From: a virus
Strand: one strand, 5' to 3'
Length of the DNA stretch: 50,432 nucleotides
IMG/VR virus record: IMGVR_UViG_3300047388_000082
Location: 1 to 50,432 of that record
Part shown: positions 37,655 to 47,912 of the stretch, in pieces
Layout of the letters: each line of letters starts with the position of its first letter
How positions within the stretch are numbered: the stretch's first letter is position 1
Notes under the pieces: generated by a model
Database searches by the model: none
The model's input: the letters and a program-made list of their open reading frames with translations, nothing else
Told to the model about the DNA's origin: nothing
Translations under genes and position numbers: made by a program

Positions 37655-39817
37655 TTGCCGATTCTGACTGACACGTTTGAAGGAACACCTGGCGGAATGA
37701 ATCTGGCAGTCGCCTCCCAGGAGCTCGATGACACTGAGTGTGAGTACGCGCAGGACATCCTCTTCAACAAGATCGGGACGCTCTACATGCGCGGCCCTGT
37801 GCAGGCCATCTCGGCTGTAGCTACTACGCCGAAGCCCGCCACTGGTCTCGTCCAGACGCTCGACCCGAACGGCACCAGTCGCTTCGCAGTCCTCTACGGA
37901 GACACTGGCTCGTCGGTCTTCGGTGCGCTCGACTCTGGTCTTGCCACCATCACGGCGCTGGGCTGGAACGGCACGCTGCCGACTGGCCCGCCCTCGAACC
38001 CCTACTACATCGTGGACTCCAAGTCCGCGCTGAATGGTGGGAGCTGGGTCGGCACGAGCTCGCAGTACGACGCCAATGCTCCGGTGCAGAGTCTAGCCCT
38101 GTGGAAGGGCGGCAACAAAGCCGACTACAGCACGGGCACGATCTCAGTCACTAGAGGAGGCACCGTTGTCACAGGCGCCGGAACTACCTGGACTGGAAAC
38201 GTGGTGGCTGGCGAGTTCCTCTTCGCAACCACGGACGACGGCTACACCCTCACCTTTGTCGGAACAGTGCAGTCGGTCGACTCCAGCACGCAGATCACGC
38301 TGGTCGATCCTTCACCTTATCCGGCTACTGCCAAGGCCTACAAGTGCACGAGTCTCCGGGGTTTCTGTCCTCGTGTGGGTGTGGGGAAGATCACCTGCTC
38401 GACAGGCTCAGCGACCGTAAACGGCGGCGCTACCAAGTTCTCCACGCAGAAGCTCAACACCAACACGTGGAACATCTACAAGGCGGCGGACTGGACGTGG
38501 GTCGGGAAGGTAAGCGCAGTCACCTCCGACATCCAGCTGACACTCGCTGCCAACGCGGCTGTCGCCATGAACAACGAGGCGTACATCGCGCTCCAGGCGG
38601 ACGGCGACTGGTCGATCAATTCCCAGGCCGTAGCCAACAAGAAGATGGGCTTCCTCAACGCGACCTACGCGGGAAGGCAATGGTACGCGAACCTCGGACA
38701 GAAGTTCGCCTACACCACGACGGTGTGGTTCTCGGACCCCAACGATCCCGAGGTCGTCGACCTCTCGACCTACAACGGTAACTTCCTCCCGATCGGTTCC
38801 TCGACGGGGGCGAACACCCCGATCAAGGCGATCATGCCTTCCTTCAACGCCCTGCTGGTCATCAAGGACAACGAGACCTACGGCATCTACGGAACCTCAC
38901 CCTCCAACTTCTCACCGAAGAAGATCGAGGACGACGGGACGCTCGGCGGTATGTCCGTGCAGTCCTACGGAGGTGGAGTCGTGTGGGCCGGTAGGAACGG
39001 CATCTACTTCTACGACGGAGTGAAGTCGAACAACCTCACGAAGGACAAGCTCGGCGCGTACTACAAGAACGCGATCAAGTCCTTCGACCCCACCAAGTAC
39101 CGGCTGTGGTCGATGCTGATCCGGAACCACTACTTCCTCTTCTTGGAGTCAGTGGCTCCCACGTATGCAGTCGTCAAGGGCTCGGTCTCCGTGACCCCGA
39201 CCCGCTACTGCATCACGGTCGATCTCGACTCGGGTGCTGTCTCGACACACACCAACGTGAACCTTCGTGGCTCAATCGTCCTCCCTGCTTCGACGGGGCA
39301 GACGACCTGGTACATCGTCAACAACACGACGACTGGATTCATCTGCGACGCCGGTACTCTCTTCGATTCAACTGGACGAGACGCGATCACTTGCGACGGT
39401 GGCACGGCTGGTCCTGATCCGTACTGGGTCTCGAAGAAGTACAAGGCGGGAGACTCGCTTCGCAAAAAGCTCTTCAAGCAGATAGCCGCTGAGTACCTCG
39501 CAGCTGGTGGAGCTCTCAAGCTGGACACGGTGGTCGGGCTGAACAACGTCGGGGCTACGAGCCTCACGCAGTTCCCCGCCACGGTCTACACGTGGGATCA
39601 ACTCCCGGCAGTAGCCGTGAACTGGGACACACTCGCTTCCCTCTATCCGACCTGGGACCAGATCGTCCAGAGCGTGTTCAAGCCGAAGAGGATCAAGTTC
39701 CTCAAGCGGACACAGCACTTGGCGTTCCGGATCTACGCGGCGGATACCAACCTGACGCAGATGGTGATCGGGCCCTTCCAGCTCGGCTACAAGCTGCAGT
39801 CGATCGGAAGGATCTAG
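37655..39817 (+). CDS. Tail nozzle/stopper protein (tail tubular B-like)
   Basis: This 720-residue protein starts at a TTG after AGGAGGTG. The beginning (GTPGGMNLAVASQELDDTEC, AQDILFNKIGTLYMRGPV) and internal VWFSDPNDPEV, IKAIMPSFNALLVIKDNETY, NGIYFYDGVKS are the hallmarks of beta-propeller-like tail nozzle proteins in short-tailed phages. It is expected to cap the tail under the adaptor. One AGTCTAG (VQSLALWKGG). Confidence 0.7.
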   Translation: MPILTDTFEGTPGGMNLAVASQELDDTECEYAQDILFNKIGTLYMRGPVQAISAVATTPKPATGLVQTLDPNGTSRFAVLYGDTGSSVFGALDSGLATITALGWNGTLPTGPPSNPYYIVDSKSALNGGSWVGTSSQYDANAPVQSLALWKGGNKADYSTGTISVTRGGTVVTGAGTTWTGNVVAGEFLFATTDDGYTLTFVGTVQSVDSSTQITLVDPSPYPATAKAYKCTSLRGFCPRVGVGKITCSTGSATVNGGATKFSTQKLNTNTWNIYKAADWTWVGKVSAVTSDIQLTLAANAAVAMNNEAYIALQADGDWSINSQAVANKKMGFLNATYAGRQWYANLGQKFAYTTTVWFSDPNDPEVVDLSTYNGNFLPIGSSTGANTPIKAIMPSFNALLVIKDNETYGIYGTSPSNFSPKKIEDDGTLGGMSVQSYGGGVVWAGRNGIYFYDGVKSNNLTKDKLGAYYKNAIKSFDPTKYRLWSMLIRNHYFLFLESVAPTYAVVKGSVSVTPTRYCITVDLDSGAVSTHTNVNLRGSIVLPASTGQTTWYIVNNTTTGFICDAGTLFDSTGRDAITCDGGTAGPDPYWVSKKYKAGDSLRKKLFKQIAAEYLAAGGALKLDTVVGLNNVGATSLTQFPATVYTWDQLPAVAVNWDTLASLYPTWDQIVQSVFKPKRIKFLKRTQHLAFRIYAADTNLTQMVIGPFQLGYKLQSIGRI

Positions 39818-40101
39818 TGGCTGCGCAGTCTATCGGCGACTGGAACACAACTGATCTAACGAAGTTCGTACAAGCCCTGACTCGAGAAGACGAGACGGTA
39901 GGGAACCTCGGAAGAGGAACTGACTCCTTCACCGTCGCCAACAAGTTGGTGGTGGCGAATGAGTTCCAGATCCTCCAGTACGCAAGCACCGTGGGAGCGG
40001 CGGGCGCAGCTTCGGCTCTGCCTGCCACTCCTTACCAGTACTTGAAAGTCACGGCCCCTGATGGGTCGGTCAAGCAATTCCCAATCTACAACACGGCCTA
40101 A
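39817..40101 (+). CDS. Small structural protein, 94 aa
   Basis: The GTG overlaps the previous TAG. It begins MAAQSIGDWNTTDLTKFVQA, followed by beta-rich Gly/Ala segments and a PYQYLKVTAPDGSVKQFPIY end. This looks like a short virion or fibre-attachment protein. No family is recognised. Confidence 0.6.
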   Translation: MAAQSIGDWNTTDLTKFVQALTREDETVGNLGRGTDSFTVANKLVVANEFQILQYASTVGAAGAASALPATPYQYLKVTAPDGSVKQFPIYNTA

Positions 40102-40116
40102 TGGAGGTGAGCGACC

Positions 40117-40929
40117 TTGGCAGTTGACGCAACTGGAACACCGACTAGCCCCGATTCAATCCCGACGTACAACACGGCGGCGGACGCTCCTTCCGGCAAG
40201 GGTCTGAACAACATCGTGGCTGCGCTGCAGACTGCGCTGTCGGCACGGATCCCGAAGACGCTCACCACGACAACTGGTGACCTCATCTATGCCTCAGCTC
40301 CGAACACGCCTGCTCGTCTAGGCGTCGGATCTAACGGCCAGGCCCTTGTGGTCGCTGGTGGTGTCCCCTCGTGGGGCGCAGCTGGAGCGGTTACCTCGAA
40401 GTACACGACACTCATCGACGTCGTGAACACGGCATCTGCGACGGACATTCTCCAGGCGGCTGGGTATTCCGTGCCCGGAAACACCCTTGGTGCGAGCGGC
40501 ACGCTGCGGTTCAAGATCGCGGGTGACTGGCGCAACAACACGGGTGGAACCGTCCAGGCTCCGGGGATCAAGTTGATCTTCGGTGGTACGACACTCTTCG
40601 ATTCAGGCCTCGGTGCCAACTCGATGGCGACGAACGCCCTCTTCTCCCCGTGGGTCATCGAGGGGATCGTTCAGAACATGGGCGCGACGAACTCGCAGTG
40701 GGCACACATCTGGGGCTACCTGGGTGGCAACCCGGCTGCTGTTACTGGCCTCGGTCGTCCGTTCTGGGACGCGGGGGCGGGAATCACGGAAGTCCTACTT
40801 GGATCAACATCGGCGGCAGCGGCGCTCGACACCACACTGGCGAAGACACTCCAGGTGCAGGTCTCCCTCGCTACTGCGAGCGTGAACCACGAGTTCCGGG
40901 CTAGGTACTCGATTGTCGAGGTCTTCTAA
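40117..40929 (+). CDS. Tail fibre-like protein, 270 aa
   Basis: The TTG follows GGAGGTGAGCGACC. A short helical N terminus (GKGLNNIVAALQTALSARIP) precedes the segment DLIYASAPNTPARLGVGSNG, a repeat unit common in phage fibre and decoration proteins. The C-terminal 160 residues form a beta-sandwich (STLRFKIAGDW-type strands). Likely a receptor-binding or side-fibre protein. An AGTCTAG variant (CGTCTAG) lies in ARLGVG. Confidence 0.65.
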   Translation: MAVDATGTPTSPDSIPTYNTAADAPSGKGLNNIVAALQTALSARIPKTLTTTTGDLIYASAPNTPARLGVGSNGQALVVAGGVPSWGAAGAVTSKYTTLIDVVNTASATDILQAAGYSVPGNTLGASGTLRFKIAGDWRNNTGGTVQAPGIKLIFGGTTLFDSGLGANSMATNALFSPWVIEGIVQNMGATNSQWAHIWGYLGGNPAAVTGLGRPFWDAGAGITEVLLGSTSAAAALDTTLAKTLQVQVSLATASVNHEFRARYSIVEVF

Positions 40930-41673
40930 GTGCCAGTTCAAGGGCAGGACGACAGGACGTTCAGCAACGCTGGTTCAGCGGTCAACGCGTCCAGCGGTGG
41001 CTCCTCTACCGGAGGCGACCAGACACCCGACACCTCGAACACGATCCCGGACTACGGGAACATCTACGGGGATCGGAGCGCAGAAGCCAACAGGGCCTTC
41101 GAGACCGCCAAGACGAACATCGCTGCGAAGCGGAGCTCGATCTTCAACCAGTACGGCTACAACGAGGACGGCACGGTCAACGGCAACAACCCGCTTGGTC
41201 TCTACCAGCAGGATCGCCGGAACGACGCCCTCGAGCTCCAGGGTGCACAGGACACTGCGCTGGATCGTGGCCTCGGACTGCAAGGTCTAGGCGCTCAGGT
41301 TGCAGACGCCCCCCGCTACGGCGAGGACGTCAACGCGGCCAACATGATCAGCAACTACACCAACTCGATCCACGGCACGGACATGGACCTGCAGAACGCA
41401 ATCGCGACGCACAGTGGTGCGCTCCTCGATGCGCGGCAGGCCGAGCTCGACAACGCCATCGCTAACGGATGGATGCCGGACGGAGCGGTTGATGATGGTG
41501 GCGGAGTCAAGGCTCCTCAGCAGGCGTCGGCACCTTCGGCGAATGCCAAGTCCACGGCGAAGCGTCTCGCGGCCGCCAACAAGGGACAAGCACCGAACAA
41601 CAAGTCCGGCCCGCTCGGGATCGGAAAACCAGCGCCAGCTAAGAAGCCGGCACCTTACCTAGGGAGACACTGA
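40930..41673 (+). CDS. Hypothetical internal virion protein, 247 aa
   Basis: The GTG directly follows the previous stop. The first 50 residues are Ser/Gly-rich; a central helical region (AFETAKTNIAAKRSSIFNQY, ALELQGAQDTALDRGLGLQG) and a Lys/Ala/Pro-rich tail follow. It stands before the large internal proteins, resembling small ejection proteins. An AGTCTAG variant (GGTCTAG) occurs. Confidence 0.6.
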   Translation: MPVQGQDDRTFSNAGSAVNASSGGSSTGGDQTPDTSNTIPDYGNIYGDRSAEANRAFETAKTNIAAKRSSIFNQYGYNEDGTVNGNNPLGLYQQDRRNDALELQGAQDTALDRGLGLQGLGAQVADAPRYGEDVNAANMISNYTNSIHGTDMDLQNAIATHSGALLDARQAELDNAIANGWMPDGAVDDGGGVKAPQQASAPSANAKSTAKRLAAANKGQAPNNKSGPLGIGKPAPAKKPAPYLGRH

Positions 41674-43076
41674 TGCCGGCACCGCCTAGTCCAGGCATTC
41701 CGAGGTCTGTGAGCTACCCCGGTGTTACGTATCCCACGGGCGCTGACCACTCGATGGATGTTCCGCAACCGGCTCCTATGAACAGAGGCACCCCGATCCC
41801 TGTCCCTCAGACGGTGGCGCAGAAGCAGGCGCTCCTTCTCAAGTACGGGTTCCACGTGGCTCAGGACGGAGTAGCAGGCCCTCAGACCAGCACTGCCTGG
41901 AACGCCTTCATCAAGGGCATTCACGGCAACGCTTGGAACGAGGCGTGGTCGAAGAACCACAATGCACGAACACCTGCCCCGACTCCTCCGCACGACACGA
42001 CGGGCGTCAATCCTCCGGGAACGACTCCTCCGCCTGGTCGCACACCGGCTGGAACCACGCCCTCACCTGATGGCACCGACATCTTCGATCTCTCGGGGAT
42101 GGAGCACATGATCAACCCGGAGGCTTCTGCGCACGCTGCGGCGAACGCGCAGTACGACCCCCAGATCAACACGCTCACTCGAGCTCAGGCTGCCGCTGCT
42201 GTCCAGCAGAAGGCTGACCAGGGCAACCTGGCGAGTTGGTACAAGTCGCTGATCGGAGAGACGGGCGATGCCCACGACTCCGACCTCGCTGACTACCAGG
42301 CCCTTATGGGTACGGCAGGGGACGTCACCAAGGGTGCTGTCGACAGTCTAGGCGGTTCGGCTTCGGCCGCTGCTGCACAGGCAGGCGCACTCGGGCAGAT
42401 CGGCTCCAACGAGCTCGGCGGCATCAGCCTGGCGAACCTCGGGGACATGAACGCCCGCAAGGTGAACTACGGCAAGGAAGGCGTCGGCCAGCGGATCCTT
42501 AGCAGGCAGGCCTTCGACACGGCTACCAGGGACAACGCCGGCAAGGTCGCTGACCTGCAGGGCGCCAAGGGTAACGCCTTCGTCGGAGATCGCGACGCCG
42601 CCTACAACACGCTCGCCTCCCAGCAGAAGAACCTCATGAACGCCAAGATCGCGCAGGCTCTCGCTGGACCGCAGTTGAAGGCTGCAGAGTTGGGCAACAA
42701 GGCGACTCAGCAGAACATCGACATCAACGCGTGGCGGCAGAAGATGGGCATCAAGCTCGCGGCCCAGGGCGGCAACGCTGGCTCCGTTCCAGAGTTCACG
42801 AAGCAGAATCCTGGTGACCTGACCAAGCTCGGCTACACGTTGCTCCAGGGGTCACTTGGGCCGAAGGGCAACTTCAATGCAAGTCCGGTCGACATCTACC
42901 AGAAGATGAGCGCAACGCTCTCCTCACTCTCCTACGGGAAGTGGGACCCCTCGGTGAACCCTGCGGCTAAGGCGTTCCTAATCAGTACGGTCAACGCGCA
43001 TCTCGCAGCGTGGAACCGCCAGAACCCGCAGAACAAGTTCGCCATCAAGGGCGGAGCGATCGTCCACACAAAGTAA
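41673..43076 (+). CDS. Internal virion protein with peptidoglycan-binding-like segment, 467 aa
   Basis: Residues 45-80 (VAQKQALLLKYGFHVAQDGV then AGPQTSTAWNAFIKG) match the helical peptidoglycan-binding domain repeat that follows many cell-wall enzymes. A Pro-rich linker and long Ala/Gln-rich helices (AAAAVQQKADQGNLASWYKS) follow. Probably ejected or wall-contacting. Overlaps the previous stop by ATG. One AGTCTAG. Confidence 0.7.
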   Translation: MPAPPSPGIPRSVSYPGVTYPTGADHSMDVPQPAPMNRGTPIPVPQTVAQKQALLLKYGFHVAQDGVAGPQTSTAWNAFIKGIHGNAWNEAWSKNHNARTPAPTPPHDTTGVNPPGTTPPPGRTPAGTTPSPDGTDIFDLSGMEHMINPEASAHAAANAQYDPQINTLTRAQAAAAVQQKADQGNLASWYKSLIGETGDAHDSDLADYQALMGTAGDVTKGAVDSLGGSASAAAAQAGALGQIGSNELGGISLANLGDMNARKVNYGKEGVGQRILSRQAFDTATRDNAGKVADLQGAKGNAFVGDRDAAYNTLASQQKNLMNAKIAQALAGPQLKAAELGNKATQQNIDINAWRQKMGIKLAAQGGNAGSVPEFTKQNPGDLTKLGYTLLQGSLGPKGNFNASPVDIYQKMSATLSSLSYGKWDPSVNPAAKAFLISTVNAHLAAWNRQNPQNKFAIKGGAIVHTK

Positions 43077-43087
43077 GGAGGTGAGTA

Positions 43088-46000
43088 GTGGCGTCAAGTA
43101 GTTTCTCTCCGATTCAGCCGTTCCAGTTCACGGCAACGGTCCCTAGGAGTGCGAGCCCGTTTGACTACAAGGCGCCACCGCTTCCTTCTGCACCGAGTGG
43201 TCCTACTCTGAACCAGATGTTGGCTCGGATCACTGCCGCTCACTCCAAACCTCACCGCTCCTTCCTCGGGAATGTGGAGCACGGAGCGAAACTGGCTATC
43301 GACCCGGTGGCCTGGACGTTCGACAAGCTCGAGCGCCCCGCCTATGCCGTCGCTAACGCGGCGGACAAGGGTCTCCAGTACCACCACGTTGACCTCGGTG
43401 CTGCACTACACGGCGCACGCGAGGGATTCATGGGTCGCGAGAAGACCAACTTCGGCGCGATCATGGCTCACCGTGGGATCCTCAACAACCACAAGTATCT
43501 CCGTGGCGCTCTCGGCCTAGCCGCTGACGTCGCGACTGACCCACTCTCCTACACAGGGGCCGGCGTTGCCCGCAAGGCTGCGACAGAGGCTCTGGACAGT
43601 GCTAGCAAGGTTGTCCTTCAAGAGGGAACCGGCTACACAGCCAAGGAGTCTGAGCGTGCAGCTCGCATCGCCAAACTCTCTGATGCACATAAGACTCTGA
43701 GTGCGGGCGGTGAGCAGTTCCAACACCGCGCTGCCCTGGCGAAGTTGGGCGTCGAGCTCAACAGCAAGGTTGCTAGCGGTCAGGCACTTACCGAGGTCGA
43801 TCGCGCTGGTATGAACGTCGCGCGGAACACGGCCAAGGCAGAGATGAAGGCTTTCGACAAGAAGTACTTGAAGATCCGGATCGGTCCCAACTCACGGGGC
43901 GGCATGCGGACCCCTGTCCCGCTGGTAAGCAAGAAGGTCGGCGAGATGGGCATCCCTGGTCTCTCGAAGGTCGCATCAAGTCTCGGCAAGGCATTCAAGC
44001 CTGGCTATGAGGATCCGATCCTTCATGCCCAGCTGCTCGGACGTCGGCACCAAGGTGAGCGTCTTGCCAAGGATTACTTCGGCTTTATCCGTCACAGGTT
44101 CAAGGGACTGGAGAAGCTCAAGCCTGAGGACCAGCGTGCTGTCCTTCACTTCTTCGAGAAGCCGAAAGGCGGCGCTAAGGCTGTCATTCGGAAAGGCGAC
44201 CACTACGTTCTCAATCCGAAGCACATTGAGCGGGCCCGTAAGGCGGGATTCTCGGAAGCGCAACTCGAGTTCGTCCAGGCGATGCATGACACGGCGGAGC
44301 ATTTCGCTGGCAAGCATGCTGAGTACGGTCTCGACATCGCCCACCTCGGGGCGCAAGGAAAACTGTACGTCCCACACATCGTCCAGAAAACTGGCGAGGG
44401 GCTGACGGACGCCCAGCGCAATCTCCTGTCTAAACGCGGGTTTGTCAAAAACCGTGCTCATGACTTGTCGGTCGCCGAGCTCCATGCCCTTCACGAAGGT
44501 GGACGGCTTCCACACGACATCGAGACCAACCCCTTCAATCTCCTGACGATCCATGCTAGGTCGGTGGCTAACCAGCACGCGGATCAGCTGATGGTCAATT
44601 ACATGCGTGATGCCGTAGGTGTCCCAACTAGACTCGTGGACAAGGAAGCTCTCGCAAAGGCGCAGATGACTCGTGCCTCTCTCGAGCACCAGATCGCAGC
44701 GCACCCCGCATTCGACGAGGTAGCACACACGAAGGCGATCAAGGACCTCAAGGTTGCGCACGAGGCTCGCGTCCACCACGAATACAGTGAGACGCTTGCC
44801 CGGAACAACGCCGCGATCAAGGACCACCTCGAGAACCGAGAGTGGAAGCAAACCACACTTGCAACGGTCAAACGTATCAGTCAAAGATCGGTAGCCGCGC
44901 AGGCGAAGTTGTCCGAGGATGTTAAGGCGATCCGCGAAGAGCGGAACCCTGGCCTCCTCAAGGATCTGAACCCGCTCAAGGCCTCGAAGGTCGAGCAGGG
45001 GAAGAACCTTTCCACGCTGGAGAAGCGTCTCTCTACCGCCATGAGGGCGGAGAAGGACGTGATGAAGGGGAGCAAGAACCCCGCCGTCAACTCCGAGACC
45101 ATGCGGACGATCGAGAACAAGACCCTGCGCGACGAGCACGGACACAAGTACGCGTTCCCACACCAGGTGGCCGACAGTCTAGAGCGGCTGCACAAGGTGA
45201 TGGACGGCGACGAGGCAACCCTCAACGCCTTCTCCAACGGGTACCGCAAGTGGCTCGGGAAGTGGAAGGTTGCGGTGACGACGGTGAACCCGTCCTACGG
45301 CGTCCGCAACACCCTCTCGGACTACTGGAACATGTACCTGTCCGGAGTCCCGCTCCACGCCATGCCCGTCTACGGGGCCAAGGCTGCACACCTCATGTCG
45401 CTCGCGGCTAAGGGCGACAAGCTGGCGGTCTCCAAGATGCTCGACGCCTACGACTCAGGCATCCTCTCGGGCCTCTTCTCAGGCGACATCAAGCAGGTAG
45501 CGAACTACCTCGAGCAGGGGAGCACCGTCAAGACCCTGGCTCAGAAGGGGCGGTTCATCAAGGCTGCCTCGAAGATGTCACAGGAGATCAACGCGCACCG
45601 TGAGAACTGGGGCCGGCTCACACACTACCTCTACCGGCTCGACCAAGGCAAGAGCGTGTCGGATGCGGCTGACCTGGTAAAGGAAGCCCACTTCGACTAC
45701 GAGGACCTGACGCCCTTCGAGCAGAAGCGGATGAAGGTGATCGCACCGTTCTACACGTGGTCACGGAAGAACATCCCGTTCCAGATCAAGGCGCTCGTGG
45801 AGCACCCCGGTCAGATGGCCGCCTTCCCGCAGTTCGGGTCGGAGGCTGCACAGGCCAGCGGTGCCAAGCCTGGGGACATCGTTCCGCCCTACATGGAGCA
45901 GAACATGGCCCTCAAGTTCGGCGGGAAGTACTTCAACCCAATGATCGGCATCACGGACCTACAGAACGCAGTCCACCCGATGCAGCTGGCGAGCAACCTC

Positions 46001-46519
46001 CTGTCGCCTGCGATCAAGACCCCGCTCGAGCTGATGGCGAACAAGAACCTCCTGACGGGACTGCCCATCAAGGACCCGACCTCCTACGCGAGGAACCCGG
46101 TCAACGACAAGCTGGCAGGACTGCTCAAGCTCATCCCCGGTAGCAACGTTGGAGAGACGGGGCGGAAGAACGCTGCAGGGAAAGAGGTGCACGGACTGGG
46201 CGCTGACCCGATCCTCACCTACCTCCTGGGGCAGACGCCGCTCACGAACAACATCTTCAACAAGGGCGGAAAGATCCACAACGCCCAGCATCCGGCAGAC
46301 ACGAACAAGGCTCTGCTCTCCGAGCTGACTGGCATCAACGGTACGACCGTCGACCAGAACCAGCAGAAGGAGTTCGAGTCGATCGCCTTCCAGGATCAGA
46401 TGAAGGCGCTCATGAAGAACCTGCGAGCTGAGGGACTGATCCCGGCTACCACAGCCCACAACTCAGCGCAGCAGAAGATGATCCAGGAAATCCTATTCCG
46501 AGCACTCAGAGGAGGCTAG
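43088..46519 (+). CDS. Large internal virion protein, 1143 aa
   Basis: The GTG follows AAGGAGGTGAG. It is a mostly helical protein of the length and position of podovirus internal core/ejection proteins (T7 gp15/gp16 class). Segments include a basic N half (RHQGERLAKDYFGFIRHRFK), coiled-coil region around residues 510-640, and a C-terminal part (RMKVIAPFYTWSRKNIPFQI) with aromatic residues that could contact membrane. It contains the genome's only antisense AGTCTAG (44628) as well as a sense one (45176). Confidence 0.7.
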   Translation: MASSSFSPIQPFQFTATVPRSASPFDYKAPPLPSAPSGPTLNQMLARITAAHSKPHRSFLGNVEHGAKLAIDPVAWTFDKLERPAYAVANAADKGLQYHHVDLGAALHGAREGFMGREKTNFGAIMAHRGILNNHKYLRGALGLAADVATDPLSYTGAGVARKAATEALDSASKVVLQEGTGYTAKESERAARIAKLSDAHKTLSAGGEQFQHRAALAKLGVELNSKVASGQALTEVDRAGMNVARNTAKAEMKAFDKKYLKIRIGPNSRGGMRTPVPLVSKKVGEMGIPGLSKVASSLGKAFKPGYEDPILHAQLLGRRHQGERLAKDYFGFIRHRFKGLEKLKPEDQRAVLHFFEKPKGGAKAVIRKGDHYVLNPKHIERARKAGFSEAQLEFVQAMHDTAEHFAGKHAEYGLDIAHLGAQGKLYVPHIVQKTGEGLTDAQRNLLSKRGFVKNRAHDLSVAELHALHEGGRLPHDIETNPFNLLTIHARSVANQHADQLMVNYMRDAVGVPTRLVDKEALAKAQMTRASLEHQIAAHPAFDEVAHTKAIKDLKVAHEARVHHEYSETLARNNAAIKDHLENREWKQTTLATVKRISQRSVAAQAKLSEDVKAIREERNPGLLKDLNPLKASKVEQGKNLSTLEKRLSTAMRAEKDVMKGSKNPAVNSETMRTIENKTLRDEHGHKYAFPHQVADSLERLHKVMDGDEATLNAFSNGYRKWLGKWKVAVTTVNPSYGVRNTLSDYWNMYLSGVPLHAMPVYGAKAAHLMSLAAKGDKLAVSKMLDAYDSGILSGLFSGDIKQVANYLEQGSTVKTLAQKGRFIKAASKMSQEINAHRENWGRLTHYLYRLDQGKSVSDAADLVKEAHFDYEDLTPFEQKRMKVIAPFYTWSRKNIPFQIKALVEHPGQMAAFPQFGSEAAQASGAKPGDIVPPYMEQNMALKFGGKYFNPMIGITDLQNAVHPMQLASNLLSPAIKTPLELMANKNLLTGLPIKDPTSYARNPVNDKLAGLLKLIPGSNVGETGRKNAAGKEVHGLGADPILTYLLGQTPLTNNIFNKGGKIHNAQHPADTNKALLSELTGINGTTVDQNQQKEFESIAFQDQMKALMKNLRAEGLIPATTAHNSAQQKMIQEILFRALRGG

Positions 46520-47500
46520 ATGGCGACACCAGCGCAGCTCGCGTACCTGCATGCGCAGGCACAAGCGCGTGGTCTTGATCCATCAGCCCTCGATGCAGTG
46601 GGTGGGATGGAGGGCTACTCCGGCAGGATCGGGGACGGCGGACATGCGTTCGGTCCGTTCCAGATGAACAACGCCGGAGGAGTCCTCACTGGACAGTTCC
46701 AAGGGATGACGCCCGAGCAGGAGAACGCGTGGGCGTGGTCCAACCAGGGCATGAGCAACGCGCTCGATCGGATCGCCAAGGTTGCTAAGGGCCTGACGGG
46801 ACGAGCTGCGGTAGATGCCATCGTCAACAACTTTGAACGACCCGCCAACCCAGGGGCGGAACGAGCTGGGGCATACGCCAGACTAGGCGGAGCCGTTGGG
46901 CCGACCCCATCGCCACCCGCCGGCTCAACGCCTGGTCTGACCTCCCCTCAGACAGGTGTAGCAGGTGTCTCGGGCGCACTCAACCCCGGCCAGCGCAGTC
47001 TGCTGCAGGCCCTCAAGATCAACGGGATGGACTCCAGCGTCGTGAAGATGCTGGGTCAGCGTCTAGGGGCTCAGGCTGGAAGTCTAGGCACGCAGGCACC
47101 GGCCAAGGTCACACCGTCAGACACGCAGGGCGCTGACATGGGCAACAGCCTCGTCCGCACCGCCATGACCCAGATGGGCAAGCCCTATCAGTGGGGCGGC
47201 GGCACCAAGCTCGGACAAGCGACGGACTGCTCGGGCCTGATCGTTCAGGTCTACGGGGCTCACGGCGTCAATGTCCCGCGCACGACCTACGCGCAGTGGA
47301 AGGCAGGTACGCCGGTCAACCCCAATGCGCTACAGCCAGGGGATGCCGTCTACTTCCACCCAGGTCCTAGTGGCCCTGAGCACGTTGGCATGTTCATCGG
47401 AGGCGGGAAGTTCATCGAAGACCCGCACACCGGATCCGTAGTCCACATCGAAAACCTCGCGAGTTACCCAGGCTTTATGGGCGCTCGCCGATTCAAGTAA
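46520..47500 (+). CDS. Virion peptidoglycan hydrolase: lysozyme-like plus NlpC/P60
   Basis: This is a 326-residue two-domain protein. Residues 1-120 contain VGGMEGYSGRIGD then AFGPFQMNNAGG, the layout of soluble lytic transglycosylase/lysozyme-like domains with Glu31 as likely acid. Residues 215-326 form an NlpC/P60 cysteine peptidase: KPYQWGGGTKLGQATDCSGL with the catalytic Cys near 237, LQPGDAVYFHPG, and PEHVGMFIGGGKFIE with the catalytic His. It probably opens the wall at infection. It follows the internal proteins and starts one base after the preceding stop. Confidence 0.88.
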   Translation: MATPAQLAYLHAQAQARGLDPSALDAVGGMEGYSGRIGDGGHAFGPFQMNNAGGVLTGQFQGMTPEQENAWAWSNQGMSNALDRIAKVAKGLTGRAAVDAIVNNFERPANPGAERAGAYARLGGAVGPTPSPPAGSTPGLTSPQTGVAGVSGALNPGQRSLLQALKINGMDSSVVKMLGQRLGAQAGSLGTQAPAKVTPSDTQGADMGNSLVRTAMTQMGKPYQWGGGTKLGQATDCSGLIVQVYGAHGVNVPRTTYAQWKAGTPVNPNALQPGDAVYFHPGPSGPEHVGMFIGGGKFIEDPHTGSVVHIENLASYPGFMGARRFK

Positions 47501-47509
47501 GGAGGCGCG

Positions 47510-47911
47510 TTGGGATTTCTTCTGAACGACAGTCCGAATGGTCCTGGTTTCCACCCCGAACTCCCGGCGGCTCCTGAGCCAGGTCTTCCTGGGATGGTTC
47601 ATCCAGGCCTGATCCCTCACGAGGGACTAGCCAGTGCGATCAGCGCAATCACCGGAGCCCTCGGCTTCCACGGTGACTCATTCCGGCAGCGGCTACTGGA
47701 CCAGCAGGTGAGAGGCACAGTCGCCCCCACCAAGAACGTCCTCGGGCCCGAAGCTGTCCAGGCCATGTACCAGCAGATCCCACAGCGGACCGCTGGTGAG
47801 AACCACTCCAACCTGCTCGGACTCTTCCAGAGGGCAGGACACCAGCTCCCGCTGAACCCCCAGCATCAGCCCCAACTCAACCCGTTTCAGGGTGGGGGGT
47901 CCCAATACTGA
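47510..47911 (+). CDS. Hypothetical protein, 133 aa, Pro/Gln-rich
   Basis: The TTG follows AAGGAGGCG. It has a Pro-rich start (GPGFHPELPAAPEPGLPGMV) and a Gln/Asn/Pro-rich end, with one helix between (LASAISAITGALGFHGDSFR). Position links it to lysis or virion. No family is recognised. Confidence 0.6.
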   Translation: MGFLLNDSPNGPGFHPELPAAPEPGLPGMVHPGLIPHEGLASAISAITGALGFHGDSFRQRLLDQQVRGTVAPTKNVLGPEAVQAMYQQIPQRTAGENHSNLLGLFQRAGHQLPLNPQHQPQLNPFQGGGSQY

Positions 47912-47912
47912 C

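Noticed and set aside
43976-45163. 395-residue minus-strand frame opposite the internal virion protein
   Set aside because: A shadow of the plus gene, with no start signal and against the arm's direction.
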